Positions 1-7,195 of a stretch of DNA of 24,882 nucleotides are shown here, in pieces. Positions within the stretch are counted from its first letter, which is position 1; each line of letters opens with the position of its first letter. The DNA is from an uncultured Marvinbryantia sp. (GTDB lineage: Bacteria; Bacillota; Clostridia; Lachnospirales; Lachnospiraceae): contig NZ_CAJKOX010000052.1 of NCBI RefSeq assembly GCF_905201705.1, positions 1-24,882 of the forward strand, in the 5' to 3' direction. The notes below the pieces were generated by a model. The model did not search any database and was not told the DNA's origin. It saw nothing but the letters and a program-made list of their open reading frames with translations. Position numbers and translations under genes: made by a program.

Positions 1-2
1 AT

Positions 3-131
3 GAATACATGTTCAACCGGGCATTCCGGGAATACGTAAACAGATACGCCGCAGATCGCGGAATCACGCCGGAGCAGGCACTGGAACGCACAGAGGTGCA
101 GCAGGCTGCAAGGTTTTATTCGGAGGTGTGA
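3..131 (+). CDS. C-terminal part of an unidentified phage protein (5' end outside window)
   Basis: An open frame enters the window and stops with TGA at 129-131. The visible 42 residues are mostly charged and helical and end in ERTEVQQAARFYSEV. An ATG at 9 is in frame but has no ribosome binding site that can be judged, so I treat this as the tail of a longer gene. The stop lies one base before the next ATG, so the two are probably co-transcribed. I do not recognise the family. Confidence 0.55.
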   Translation, partial: EYMFNRAFREYVNRYAADRGITPEQALERTEVQQAARFYSEV

Positions 132-132
132 G

Positions 133-396
133 ATGGAGAAGATAAGGATTGCCAGACTAAGTGATTTACGCAAGGGTGATATCATCATACTGCGGCATAA
201 GATACCGGTAAATGCAGCACTAAAAGAAGAGGACGGAAAGCAGAGAAAATATAAGGTTTTGTCGGTGAACAAAGACTATGCGCTATGCGAAAGCCTGAAT
301 GGGTATCCGCATAAAGCTCTGCCAGATGCGGGAAAAGAAGGCGAAAATATACAGATAGCAGCTACGCCGGGAGGGAGGGGATACCGATGGAAATGA
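133..396 (+). CDS. Small phage protein of unknown function (87 aa)
   Basis: The ATG at 133 follows a GGAGGTG ribosome binding site at 122-128. The 87-residue product begins with a basic helix (KIRIARLSDLRKGD) and continues as short strands (KYKVLSVNKDYALCES), an arrangement like a small beta-barrel or SH3/KOW-type fold. That fold is a guess from residue pattern only. There is no signal peptide or membrane segment. Its 3' end overlaps the following regulator gene by 10 bases, so translation of the two is likely coupled. It sits at the end of the early/middle gene cluster just before the late regulator. I can assign no function. Confidence 0.75.
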   Translation: MEKIRIARLSDLRKGDIIILRHKIPVNAALKEEDGKQRKYKVLSVNKDYALCESLNGYPHKALPDAGKEGENIQIAATPGGRGYRWK

Positions 397-809
397 CGAG
401 AGACAAACTAAAGCAATACCGGGCGCTGAAGAAAGAGATAGCCAGCCTTGATAAGGCAATAGACAAGCTGCAGGACCGGGCGATTGACATACCGACTGTG
501 ATCGGCAAGGTAAAGGGTTCCAGTCATGACTTTCCGTACATAGAGGAGCATTTCAGTGTCCAGATGGATGAGCCGAGAGAAGCAGATATGATCTCAAGGC
601 GCATGCAGATCAGACAGCAGCGGAAGGAGGAATGCGAGAAGCTTGCGCTGGAGATCGAGCAGTTTGTCAGAGAGATCCCGGACAGTACGGACCGGCAGAT
701 AATTGAGATGGTGTTTCTGGAGGGAATGCGATTGCAGGATGCAGGGGAGAATGTTGGTTATACCAAAGGGAGAGTGTCACAGAAAATTAGTGCAATTCTG
801 AAAGATTAA
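387..809 (+). CDS. Late-transcription regulator, sigma-region-4-like (ArpU/DUF1492-type)
   Basis: This 140-residue protein has a long charged N-terminal helix (about 1-35, rich in K and E with heptad spacing), a second helical segment at about 70-95, and a C-terminal helix-turn-helix at about 100-138. The last part (STDRQIIEMVFLEG, then DAGENVGYTKGRVSQKI) matches the sigma-70 region 4 pattern of small phage proteins usually found at the end of the early region, which switch on late genes. The ATG at 387 is chosen because GGAGGGAGGGG at 369-379 lies about 7 bases upstream. It directly precedes the control leader 816-954 and the late operon, fitting an activator or antitermination role; that role is inference. 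Family assignment is by pattern only. Confidence 0.8.
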   Translation: MEMTRDKLKQYRALKKEIASLDKAIDKLQDRAIDIPTVIGKVKGSSHDFPYIEEHFSVQMDEPREADMISRRMQIRQQRKEECEKLALEIEQFVREIPDSTDRQIIEMVFLEGMRLQDAGENVGYTKGRVSQKISAILKD

Positions 810-815
810 ACCAAT

Positions 816-844
816 TAAACAAAAATCTGTGTTATACTTATACT
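816..844 (+). promoter_or_regulatory. Putative late promoter upstream of tandem terminators
   Basis: TAAACA at 816-821 and TATACT at 839-844 are separated by 17 bases. The -10 is good, the -35 is 4/6 to consensus. A second overlapping TATACT lies at 833-838. It falls between the late regulator and the first late gene, and a transcript starting near 851 would run straight into the hairpin at 855. The placement is more convincing than the sequence. Confidence 0.4.
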
Positions 845-854
845 GTAAAAGTTT

Positions 855-891
855 GAGAGACGGGGAGCCATGATCCTGTCTCTTTTCTTTT
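855..891 (+). terminator. Rho-independent terminator 1 in the late leader
   Basis: AGAGACGGG (856-864) pairs with CCTGTCTCT (875-883), a 9-bp stem with one G-T pair and a 10-base loop. It is followed by a T-rich tract (TTTTCTTTT, 884-892 region). This is a strong intrinsic terminator shape that ends the early transcript or gates late transcription. Confidence 0.8.
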
Positions 892-925
892 GCATCTTTC
901 TCCCTCATAGTTTTCTTATTTTGGG

Positions 926-954
926 GCGCCCTGTAGAAATATGGGGCGCTTTTT
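926..954 (+). terminator. Rho-independent terminator 2 in the late leader
   Basis: GCGCCC (926-931) pairs with GGGCGC (944-949), six G-C pairs around a 12-base loop, followed directly by TTTTT (950-954). It lies only 44 bases before the ParB-like gene start and contains the out-of-place upstream ATG at 941, arguing against that ATG as a start. Confidence 0.75.
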
Positions 955-997
955 AAGAAGGGAAAATGGATTAAATCAAGTAGTAGAAAGGAACGCT

Positions 998-2059
998 ATG
1001 GATACAGTTAAAATATCAATCGACCATATTACCCCATACGACAGGAACGCCAAGAAGCATACTCATGAGCAGATTGAACAGATAAAGGAATCCATCCGGA
1101 AGTTTGGCTTAACTCGTCCGCTAGGTGTTTGGGGATATCAGAATATTCTGGTATATGGACATGGTACATTTCTGGCATTAAAAGAACTTGGTGTATCCGA
1201 GGTTCCATGTGTCCGTTTGGATCACCTGTCTGATGAGGAACGAAGGGCTTATACTTTGGTGGATAATCAGACTACACTCAGTACTTCGTGGGAGAATCAA
1301 CTGCTGAAAGAAGAACTGGCAGGAATTTTTGATATTGATATGTCTGTATTTGATTTTGATATGCCAGATGTCCTTGATGATAGCATTAAACAGAATGAGC
1401 AGAGCGAAGATGATGGATATTACGGGGATGAACGGGAACGCACGGCAAACGCTTATAATATGCTTGAATTTGATGAATCGGCATGCAGGGGATATTATCA
1501 GATGCCCTTTCTGGAACCATGTGGCTGCATTCCGAACGATATAATATCGTTTAATTATATGCTGTCTGCAAAAAATAAAGATGTTGGAATACATTTTTAC
1601 ATTGACGATTACCAATTTGAGAGAGTCTGGATAAGCCCGCAGATATATATAGAGAAGATGAGGGATTTTCAATGTGTTTTTACACCGGATTTTTCTTTAT
1701 ACACGGAAATGCCGATTGCTATGAAAATATGGAATATTTACCGGAGCCGGCTGATCGGACAGATGTGCCAGCGTGCGGGATTAAATGTTATTCCGACGGT
1801 GAGCTGGTGTGAAGAAAAGACCTTTGATTTCTGCTTTGATGGACTGCCGGAAAACAGTGTATTATCGATCAGTACTATTGGAGTGAAGCAGAACAAGGAA
1901 GCATTTTCTCTTTGGAAAGCCGGAGTTGATGAAATAATCCGGCACCTGCATCCACAGGTATTACTAATATATGGCGGTAAAGTAGATTATGATTATGGGG
2001 ATGTAAGGACGGTTTATTATAAAAATCATGTTACGGACAGAATGAGTGGTGATGCATAA
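998..2059 (+). CDS. ParB-like nuclease domain fused to a DUF4417-like domain
   Basis: The 353-residue protein starts at the ATG at 998, which has AAAGGA 5-6 bases upstream. The in-frame ATG at 941 lies inside a terminator and is rejected. Residues about 4-110 match the ParB/Sulfiredoxin fold of phage proteins: ITPYDRNAKKH, then the signature GHGTFLALKELG and ERRAYTLVDNQT. In phages this domain is commonly joined to a DNA methylase. Here, after an acidic linker (about 125-155), the C-terminal 200 residues instead resemble DUF4417, with ISTIGVKQN and HPQVLLIYGGKV near the end. The function is unknown; a DNA-binding or modification role is inferred from the ParB fold. It is the first gene behind the late leader. 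Confidence 0.8.
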   Translation: MDTVKISIDHITPYDRNAKKHTHEQIEQIKESIRKFGLTRPLGVWGYQNILVYGHGTFLALKELGVSEVPCVRLDHLSDEERRAYTLVDNQTTLSTSWENQLLKEELAGIFDIDMSVFDFDMPDVLDDSIKQNEQSEDDGYYGDERERTANAYNMLEFDESACRGYYQMPFLEPCGCIPNDIISFNYMLSAKNKDVGIHFYIDDYQFERVWISPQIYIEKMRDFQCVFTPDFSLYTEMPIAMKIWNIYRSRLIGQMCQRAGLNVIPTVSWCEEKTFDFCFDGLPENSVLSISTIGVKQNKEAFSLWKAGVDEIIRHLHPQVLLIYGGKVDYDYGDVRTVYYKNHVTDRMSGDA

Positions 2060-2478
2060 GGGGAGGAAGAGGAAGTTCGTTTTATTTAAGTTACCAGGGA
2101 AAAAATGGTGGGTCTGGCAGAGCTTCCAGCAATGGTACAAACGTTTCGCAAATGAAAGATAAGATTCAAATATTGCCACCCAAAGTTATTAACGATAAAC
2201 TTGCATCTGAAGCACTCATGCAAATAAACCAAATAAAAGACAACAATTCCAGTGTTAAAATTTATCGGGCGACCATTGGAAACAGTATAAACCGAAATGA
2301 TTGGATATTTTTGTCAAGAGCACAGGCTGAAAGATGGACAAGAACAGCTCTTGGCACACCCAAACCTGGGGTGAAGGTGATTGAAAGTACAGTGCAGGCA
2401 AAAGATGTTGATTGGACAGGCAAAAATCTTGAATTCGTTTATAAGGGGAAGCGACAAAAGAGGAATTCTAAAAAGTAG
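2056..2478 (+). CDS. RGGRG-leader protein with ADP-ribosyltransferase-like domain; non-canonical start
   Basis: The reading frame is open from just after TGA at 2050-2052 and codes for an N-terminus RGGRGSS followed by a Gly/Ser-rich stretch, then a folded region from the internal ATG at 2152. There is no ATG, GTG or TTG upstream of 2152. The ATA at 2056 is the best start by analogy with the next gene and gives 140 aa. The C-terminal half has an ADP-ribosyltransferase-like pattern seen in phage head-associated proteins: KIYRA (Arg about 71), NDWIFLS (about 81-87), VKVIESTVQAKDV, and a Glu at about 126 in LEFVYKG. That resemblance is from memory, and activity is not shown. A competing 36-codon frame starts at ATG 2052. 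A conservative start is 2152. Confidence 0.65.
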   Translation: MRGGRGSSFYLSYQGKNGGSGRASSNGTNVSQMKDKIQILPPKVINDKLASEALMQINQIKDNNSSVKIYRATIGNSINRNDWIFLSRAQAERWTRTALGTPKPGVKVIESTVQAKDVDWTGKNLEFVYKGKRQKRNSKK

Positions 2479-2485
2479 GTGAATT

Positions 2486-2881
2486 ATAAGGGGAGGACGT
2501 GGCGCGAGATTCGGGATGAGCGATAAAGGACATGCATACGGGGATGGATATAAGACTGTGTTGCGGTACGGGAATGTGAAATTTGTAAGAGGAAATTTTG
2601 CTGATGGTACAGCGCCATTTGAAACGGAGACAAAAGGACGGGTTTATGTTTCCGTCAATAGCAAAGACCAGTTAAAAACAATAGCATATTATGATGCGGA
2701 AGGAAGACGCAGGAAATCCATTGATTTAGGGCATCCGCACAAGAAGATGCAGCCGCATGCTCATCATGGATATGTTCACAACGAAAATGATGGCAAAAAA
2801 GGTGCGAGTAATTTGACGACCGAAGAAAAGAAAATGGTTGAAAGAGTAAAGAAACTATGGCATAATTATCTTAACAGTTAG
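2486..2881 (+). CDS. RGGRG-leader protein with His-rich C-terminal domain; non-canonical start
   Basis: The frame opens after TGA at 2480-2482 and reads ATT ATA, then RGGRGARFG, before the internal ATG at 2516. ATA at 2486 follows AGGTGA (2477-2482) and would give 131 aa. The 12 bases at 2486-2497 are identical to those at the same place in the preceding gene. The body (YKTVLRYGNVKFV, PFETETKGRVYVSV, AYYDAEGRRRKSIDLGHPHK, HAHHGYVHNEND) is a compact domain with a His/Asp/Asn cluster at about 85-105 that could bind metal. I associate it with small phage and toxin-like C-terminal domains, but function is unknown. The stop codon overlaps a tRNA-like element. Confidence 0.7.
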   Translation: MRGGRGARFGMSDKGHAYGDGYKTVLRYGNVKFVRGNFADGTAPFETETKGRVYVSVNSKDQLKTIAYYDAEGRRRKSIDLGHPHKKMQPHAHHGYVHNENDGKKGASNLTTEEKKMVERVKKLWHNYLNS

Positions 2882-2940
2882 GAGTGACAGGGTAGCACGG
2901 GTTGATAGACCAAGACTCGGTTCGATTCCGGGCGGACTGT
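2875..2940 (+). ncRNA. Degenerate tRNA-like element
   Basis: A complete T-arm is present: CTCGG (2916-2920), loop TTCGATT, CCGGG (2928-2932). The following CGGACTG (2933-2939) pairs at 6 of 7 positions (one G-T) with CAGTTAG at 2875-2881, which contains the stop codon of the previous gene. A D-arm-like GTG...CAC with a GG-containing loop lies at 2884-2898. The anticodon arm is not well formed and the element is about six bases short of a normal tRNA, so it is unlikely to decode. It sits just before the small terminase gene. Confidence 0.4.
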
Positions 2941-2988
2941 TAAGGGATTGCAGAAATGCGGTCCCATTTTTATTTTGAAAGGATAGGA

Positions 2989-3522
2989 GTGTGGCTATCA
3001 AGGGCAAAAGGAAAATATGAATACTGGCTGACTGAAGATGGTCTGATACTTCTTTCTGCATGGGCAAGAGACGGTGCAACAGATGAAGACATTGCGAAGA
3101 ATATAGGAATAGCTCCTGCAACATTGTACGAATGGAAGAAGCGATTCCCGGAGATTTCGGAGGCCCTAAAAAAGAATAAGGAACTTGCTGATATTGTAAT
3201 TGAAAACGAGTTGTATGAATCGTGCAAGGGCCGTACAGTGACGATAAAGAAGCCGATTAAGGTAAAGAAAGTACGAGTTACAGAAAAAGGCGAGCGATTC
3301 GAAACTGAGGTTATAGAATACGCAGACGAGGAAGTGCATATTCCCCCTAATACCACGGCGCAGATATTCTGGCTTAAAAACAGAAGACCGGATCGGTGGA
3401 GAGACAAGCCAGAGGAAAAGAAAACTGATAGTGTACAGGAACTGCTTAAAGGCATACAGACTATGGCGGATATTATCAGAAAACCTGTCCCGGACAGAAA
3501 CATAGAGGACTTTGAGAAATGA
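2989..3522 (+). CDS. terS: Terminase small subunit
   Basis: This DNA-packaging subunit recognises phage DNA and loads the large terminase. The protein (177 aa from GTG 2989) begins WLSRAKGKYEYWLTEDGL and has a helix-turn-helix at about 25-55 (ATDEDIAKNIGIAPATLYEWKKRF), as in HTH-type small terminases. A strand-rich middle (TVTIKKPIKVKKVRVTEKG) and the motif TAQIFWLKNRRPDRWRDK at about 130-147 are typical of the family in Gram-positive phages. GTG 2989 is chosen because AAAGGA lies 5 bases upstream. An out-of-frame GTG at 2991 has slightly better spacing but stops after nine codons. The stop overlaps the large-subunit ATG (ATGA at 3519). Confidence 0.9.
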   Translation: MWLSRAKGKYEYWLTEDGLILLSAWARDGATDEDIAKNIGIAPATLYEWKKRFPEISEALKKNKELADIVIENELYESCKGRTVTIKKPIKVKKVRVTEKGERFETEVIEYADEEVHIPPNTTAQIFWLKNRRPDRWRDKPEEKKTDSVQELLKGIQTMADIIRKPVPDRNIEDFEK

Positions 3523-4844
3523 ATCAACCATCGCCTTTTACAGAAAATCAGATCAAATATGCAAAGCGCTGCCTGCATTCATGGTTCAATGTTGCTGAAG
3601 GCGGAAAGCGAGGCAGCAAGAATGTGCTGCAGACATGGATTTTCTGTAGTCTGCTGGAAACACATCAGAACCGCATTCATCTGATCGGCGGGGTTTCCAC
3701 CGCAACGGCACGTCTGAACATCCTTGACTGTGACGGTTTTGGTCTGCTGAATTTCTTCGAAGGAAGATGCCGAGCAGGAAAATACCAGAACCGCGACTGT
3801 GTATATGTCCAGACAAAAACTGGGGAAAAGATTGTTCTGATATCCGGTGGCGGCAAGGATGGAGACGAAAAGCTGATAAAAGGTAATACGTACGGAATGG
3901 CGTACATTACAGAAGCAAATGAGTGTCATCCCAATTTTATCAAAGAGGTTTTTGACCGCACTCTTTCCAGCAGCGACAGAAAAGTCTTCCACGATCTTAA
4001 CCCCAAAGCTCCGTCAAACTGGTATTATGTGGATATTCTGGATTATCACGAGAAAATGCAAAAAGAAGATCCAGAGTATGGGTACAATTACGGGCATTTT
4101 ACCATTGCTGATAATATGTCAATCAGTAACGAGAAGCTGCGTGAGATATTGCGGACCTATGACAAAGGCACGGTCTGGTACAAGCGCGATATTCTTGGCA
4201 ACCGGACGGCGGCAGAGGGGCTGATATTTAAATATTTTGCTGATAACAGCAAGCCGTATATCTGGCGGGAAAGCGATTTATTCGACCAGAATGGTGTTTT
4301 AAAGTTTCGGTTCATGATGATTACCATTGGGATTGATTTTGGCGGTAATAAGTCACGTACAACGTTCTATGCGACAGGATTTCTTCCGGGCTTCTCAAAA
4401 CTAATCGTATTGGACGAGGACAAGCTTCCGATTTGCGAGGAAGTAAATACGAAAATGATTCAGGCAGAATTTCTGGAGTTCTTCCGGAGAGTGGAAGCGA
4501 AATATGGGTATATCTGCGAGTGTTTCGGGGATAATGCGGCATCTACTCTGATATATGATCTGACGCAGACCGTATACGAGAATCATCTCCAGACCACAAT
4601 GAACGGCTGTGACAAAGATACCATACTGAACAGGATCCGTCTGGTGGATAATCTTTTGCGGAGCGGAAGGCTTTATATTCTTGATATCTGCACAGGCCTC
4701 ATAAAAGCGATATCGGAACTCAAATGGGATGATGAAAAGGAAGATGAGGTAGAGGATCTGAATATCGGTTCCATCAATGATTACTGGGATGGATTTAATT
4801 ATTCATTCACGCATTATATGGAACGATTATCGATTACGTATTGA
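3519..4844 (+). CDS. terL: Terminase large subunit
   Basis: The 441-residue packaging motor has an N-terminal ATPase and C-terminal nuclease. The ATPase shows a deviant Walker A at about 57-64 (GGVSTATA, lacking GKT/S, as in this phage group), the conserved NILDCDGFGLLNFFEG, and a Walker B-like YGMAYITEAN with the catalytic Glu. The nuclease half has acidic clusters expected of the RNase-H fold: GIDFGGNKS near 272, ECFGDNAASTLI, and NDYWDGFNY near the C-terminus. Length is normal for the family. It is translationally coupled to the small subunit by a four-base overlap. The portal gene follows in the same frame after a short spacer, the standard packaging order. Confidence 0.95.
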   Translation: MNQPSPFTENQIKYAKRCLHSWFNVAEGGKRGSKNVLQTWIFCSLLETHQNRIHLIGGVSTATARLNILDCDGFGLLNFFEGRCRAGKYQNRDCVYVQTKTGEKIVLISGGGKDGDEKLIKGNTYGMAYITEANECHPNFIKEVFDRTLSSSDRKVFHDLNPKAPSNWYYVDILDYHEKMQKEDPEYGYNYGHFTIADNMSISNEKLREILRTYDKGTVWYKRDILGNRTAAEGLIFKYFADNSKPYIWRESDLFDQNGVLKFRFMMITIGIDFGGNKSRTTFYATGFLPGFSKLIVLDEDKLPICEEVNTKMIQAEFLEFFRRVEAKYGYICECFGDNAASTLIYDLTQTVYENHLQTTMNGCDKDTILNRIRLVDNLLRSGRLYILDICTGLIKAISELKWDDEKEDEVEDLNIGSINDYWDGFNYSFTHYMERLSITY

Positions 4845-4883
4845 CGGAAACAGGCGGTGATTTAAAGGAATCTGATAGGTGCT

Positions 4884-6326
4884 ATAAAGGGGTGGTTTCA
4901 AAGGCTGTTTAAAACAAATATAAACGAAGCATTCAAAATCGATGCTATACGCTCTCCCGATATGGAGAATGCGATCCAGAAATGGATGAATATCGCTGCG
5001 GGCAGACCGCCCTGGATCCGTGAAAAGGAATTTATTCGGACAATCAGCTTTTCGAATACTATGGCGCGGGAGCTGGCTGGGCTGGTGACGCAGAACATTG
5101 ATATTAAGCTGGATACTGCATATGCCGGCGGAAATGCGCCTTTCCTACAGGCAGCCTTAGACAGCTCTTTCCTGGAAAAAGCACAGGATATCATGGAGAA
5201 AGTGATACGATATGGCGGCATAATGGCGAAATGGAATGGTAAAAGCATTGAATATCTGACACCAGACCGTTTTGCCGTTACAGAGGCGGATGGTGACGGG
5301 CATATTACTGCGGCATTGTTTTATTCGTACTATACTGAAGGGCGGAAGTACTATACAAGAGCAGAATGGCACCGGTTTGAAGGAGCAACAGAAGACGGGC
5401 AAAGCGTTTATAAAATATCAAACAAAGCCTTTGTTTCCGACACGGAAGATACCCTTGGAAGCGAGGTGCCGCTTTCACGAACAAAATGGAGAGACATCCA
5501 ACCGGAAACAAGAATCGAAGGGCTGGAAAGACCGTTGTTTGCATACCTTAAAAACCAGTACAGCAACGTGATCGATCCGGACAGTCCTCTGGGTGTTTCG
5601 AGCTTTGCCGAGTGTACGGAAGAGCTGCGATGGCTTGACATCGCGATGTCCACCCTGGGAGTGGAAACAGAACAGTCAAAACCGACAATGTTCGTAGATG
5701 AAGACACTATTATGTTTGCAAGAAACGCCGGAATCGAAATCCCGGATTTTATCATGGGGCTGAGAAGGGGCGTGAAAGCGGAAAACACTGTACAGCAGTG
5801 GACGCCGGCGCTCCAGACGCAGGCACGGATAGACGGGATAAATTTTTATCTGTCTATTCTTTCCTACAAGGCAGGGTTTGATCCGGGCTATTTTGTGTTT
5901 AATGGGCAGTCTATAAGCATTGCTACGGCGACGCAGGTGGAAGCGACGGAGCGCCGGACGGTAAATACTGTATTATCATACCGGAATCTTCTAGATCGCC
6001 CTAACAGCAACGGTGATGGGCGAACCGGGTTTGTCCACGAGATAGTGCATATTATCGACACAATGGCAGTCATGTCGGGCACGACGGCGCCGGGTGACTA
6101 TGGAAACTATGAATTATACTGCGATTTTGCCGATATTACGGCAAATGAACAGGAAGACAAGATGTTTGACTACCAGTTGGCGAACGCCGGTTATATGTCA
6201 AAAGCGCGCTTTCTGGTGCGGCGCCTGGGTTTGACGGAGGACGAAGCACTGGCAATGGTGGCAGAGGCAGCAGAAGAACAAAAGAAACTAAATAAGAACC
6301 AGGGAGGGTTATTCGGTGAGGAATAG
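4884..6326 (+). CDS. Portal protein (SPP1/A118-type); start codon apparently ATA
   Basis: The portal forms the dodecameric channel at the capsid vertex through which DNA enters. The body matches Gram-positive phage portals: NIDIKLDTAYAGG, the helical stem region around VSSFAECTEELRWLDIAMSTLG, and the C-terminal TGFVHEIVHIIDTMAVMSG. From the first internal ATG (4962) it is 454 aa. The frame continues upstream with KGWFQRLFKTNINEAFKIDAIRSPD, which looks like the true conserved N-terminus, so the start should lie at or before 4884. No ATG, GTG or TTG exists there in frame back to TAA at 4863. ATA at 4884, just after AGGTG, gives 480 aa. It overlaps the next gene by 11 bases. Confidence 0.9.
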   Translation: MKGWFQRLFKTNINEAFKIDAIRSPDMENAIQKWMNIAAGRPPWIREKEFIRTISFSNTMARELAGLVTQNIDIKLDTAYAGGNAPFLQAALDSSFLEKAQDIMEKVIRYGGIMAKWNGKSIEYLTPDRFAVTEADGDGHITAALFYSYYTEGRKYYTRAEWHRFEGATEDGQSVYKISNKAFVSDTEDTLGSEVPLSRTKWRDIQPETRIEGLERPLFAYLKNQYSNVIDPDSPLGVSSFAECTEELRWLDIAMSTLGVETEQSKPTMFVDEDTIMFARNAGIEIPDFIMGLRRGVKAENTVQQWTPALQTQARIDGINFYLSILSYKAGFDPGYFVFNGQSISIATATQVEATERRTVNTVLSYRNLLDRPNSNGDGRTGFVHEIVHIIDTMAVMSGTTAPGDYGNYELYCDFADITANEQEDKMFDYQLANAGYMSKARFLVRRLGLTEDEALAMVAEAAEEQKKLNKNQGGLFGEE

Positions 6327-6753
6327 AGAGATGATAGGACACATTAACGATCTGGATGCGATTATCGTTGAAGAACAGAAAAGGCCGGCGGCGGAGCGGG
6401 TTTTTAATGGCAGAGCATTCCTGCTGATGATGAGAAATTACCGCTCTCTGCTGGAGGAATATAAGGCAAATTATGAAAAGGATCTGCAGGCGCTGAGAGA
6501 CAAATTCTATACGAGGAAAGAAGCGGATGTGACGGTTCCGGCAGATGAGGCAGCAGGCACAAAGGAGCATGTGGAAAAACGCGAAATCGAGGTCCTGAAG
6601 CCGGATTGTACGCAGGAGCAGTATGATAAGGAGCTGAGTGAACTGCTGGATCTGGAAACGCGAAAGATCCAGATTTCAAGAATTAAAGCAGATGATCTGG
6701 TGGATGTAAAAGATTTCAGAATTGCGCTGGCACTGGATTTCATGGTGGAGTGA
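6316..6753 (+). CDS. Unknown coiled-coil protein between portal and minor capsid genes
   Basis: The start is GTG at 6316, inside the end of the portal gene, with GGAGGG at 6302-6307 about 8 bases upstream. The 145-residue product is hydrophilic and mainly helical, with a long charged segment at about 35-75 (LLEEYKANYEKDLQALRDKF) and another at about 95-125 (QEQYDKELSELLDLETRKI). No catalytic motif, signal or membrane segment is visible. Position suggests a head-assembly or portal-associated role, but this is inference. The next gene is in the same reading frame, separated only by the TGA at 6751-6753. Confidence 0.85.
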   Translation: MRNREMIGHINDLDAIIVEEQKRPAAERVFNGRAFLLMMRNYRSLLEEYKANYEKDLQALRDKFYTRKEADVTVPADEAAGTKEHVEKREIEVLKPDCTQEQYDKELSELLDLETRKIQISRIKADDLVDVKDFRIALALDFMVE

Positions 6754-6765
6754 TGCAGAAGGAAA

Positions 6766-7191
6766 ATAAATACTACGGTTGGCGGTATCACAATCCAGAT
6801 TGATACAAAGCGGATTAACGGAAATATACGGGAAGCGCAAGGGCTTTTAAACCAACAGATTGTAGCAGATTCAGATCCGTATGTACCGTTTTCGCAAGGT
6901 GGGCTGCGTGGCAGTGTAAGATATCCGGATGGAATTTATGGCGGCGAGATTGAATACGATTCCCCATATGCGCATTACCAGTATATGGGCGAGGTATATG
7001 GTCCAAATATCCCAGAGAAGGATGCGGAGGGCAATATTACTGGCTGGTGGTCTCCGCCGGTGAAAAATCCGACAGGGAGACCTTTGGCATATCATACTGC
7101 AGGAACCGGCTCGCATTGGTTTGAGACTGCAAAAGCGGCGCACGGTAAGGAATGGATCGATTTGGTGAAACGGACTGCTGAAAAGGGGTAA
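6766..7191 (+). CDS. Minor capsid / head-tail joining protein (Minor_capsid_2-like); start apparently ATA
   Basis: The frame is open from 6754 to the TAA at 7189-7191, but the first ATG is at 6985, deep inside the fold. Upstream coding is convincing: TTVGGITIQIDTKRING, DPYVPFSQGGLRGSVRY and the strand-turn DSPYAHYQYMGEVYGPN. These match the minor capsid proteins that join head to tail and are related to the HK97 gp10 fold. ATA at 6766, four bases after AAGG, gives 141 aa. The ends fit: GRPLAYHTAGTGSHWFETAKAAHGKEW is the usual C-terminus. In many Gram-positive phages this gene lies after the connector gene; here it lies between portal and minor head protein, and no copy is seen downstream. Confidence 0.75.
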   Translation: MNTTVGGITIQIDTKRINGNIREAQGLLNQQIVADSDPYVPFSQGGLRGSVRYPDGIYGGEIEYDSPYAHYQYMGEVYGPNIPEKDAEGNITGWWSPPVKNPTGRPLAYHTAGTGSHWFETAKAAHGKEWIDLVKRTAEKG

Positions 7192-7195
7192 TGAA

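Noticed and set aside
941..997. Upstream in-frame ATG extending the ParB-like gene by 19 codons
   Set aside because: It lies within the second terminator hairpin and has no ribosome binding site; ATG 998 has AAAGGA at good spacing.
2052..2163. A 36-codon ORF from ATG 2052 (KWWVWQSFQQWYKRF)
   Set aside because: It overlaps the RGGRG frame, whose composition and similarity to the next gene are more convincing; it could at most be a leader peptide.
2970..3578. Long minus-strand ORF opposite terS
   Set aside because: It is the antisense shadow of terS, with Ser/Ile/Phe-rich low-information sequence and no ribosome binding site.
6985..7191. A separate 68-aa gene starting at ATG 6985
   Set aside because: Coding continues upstream in the same frame with a recognisable minor capsid N-terminus; 6985 is an internal Met.
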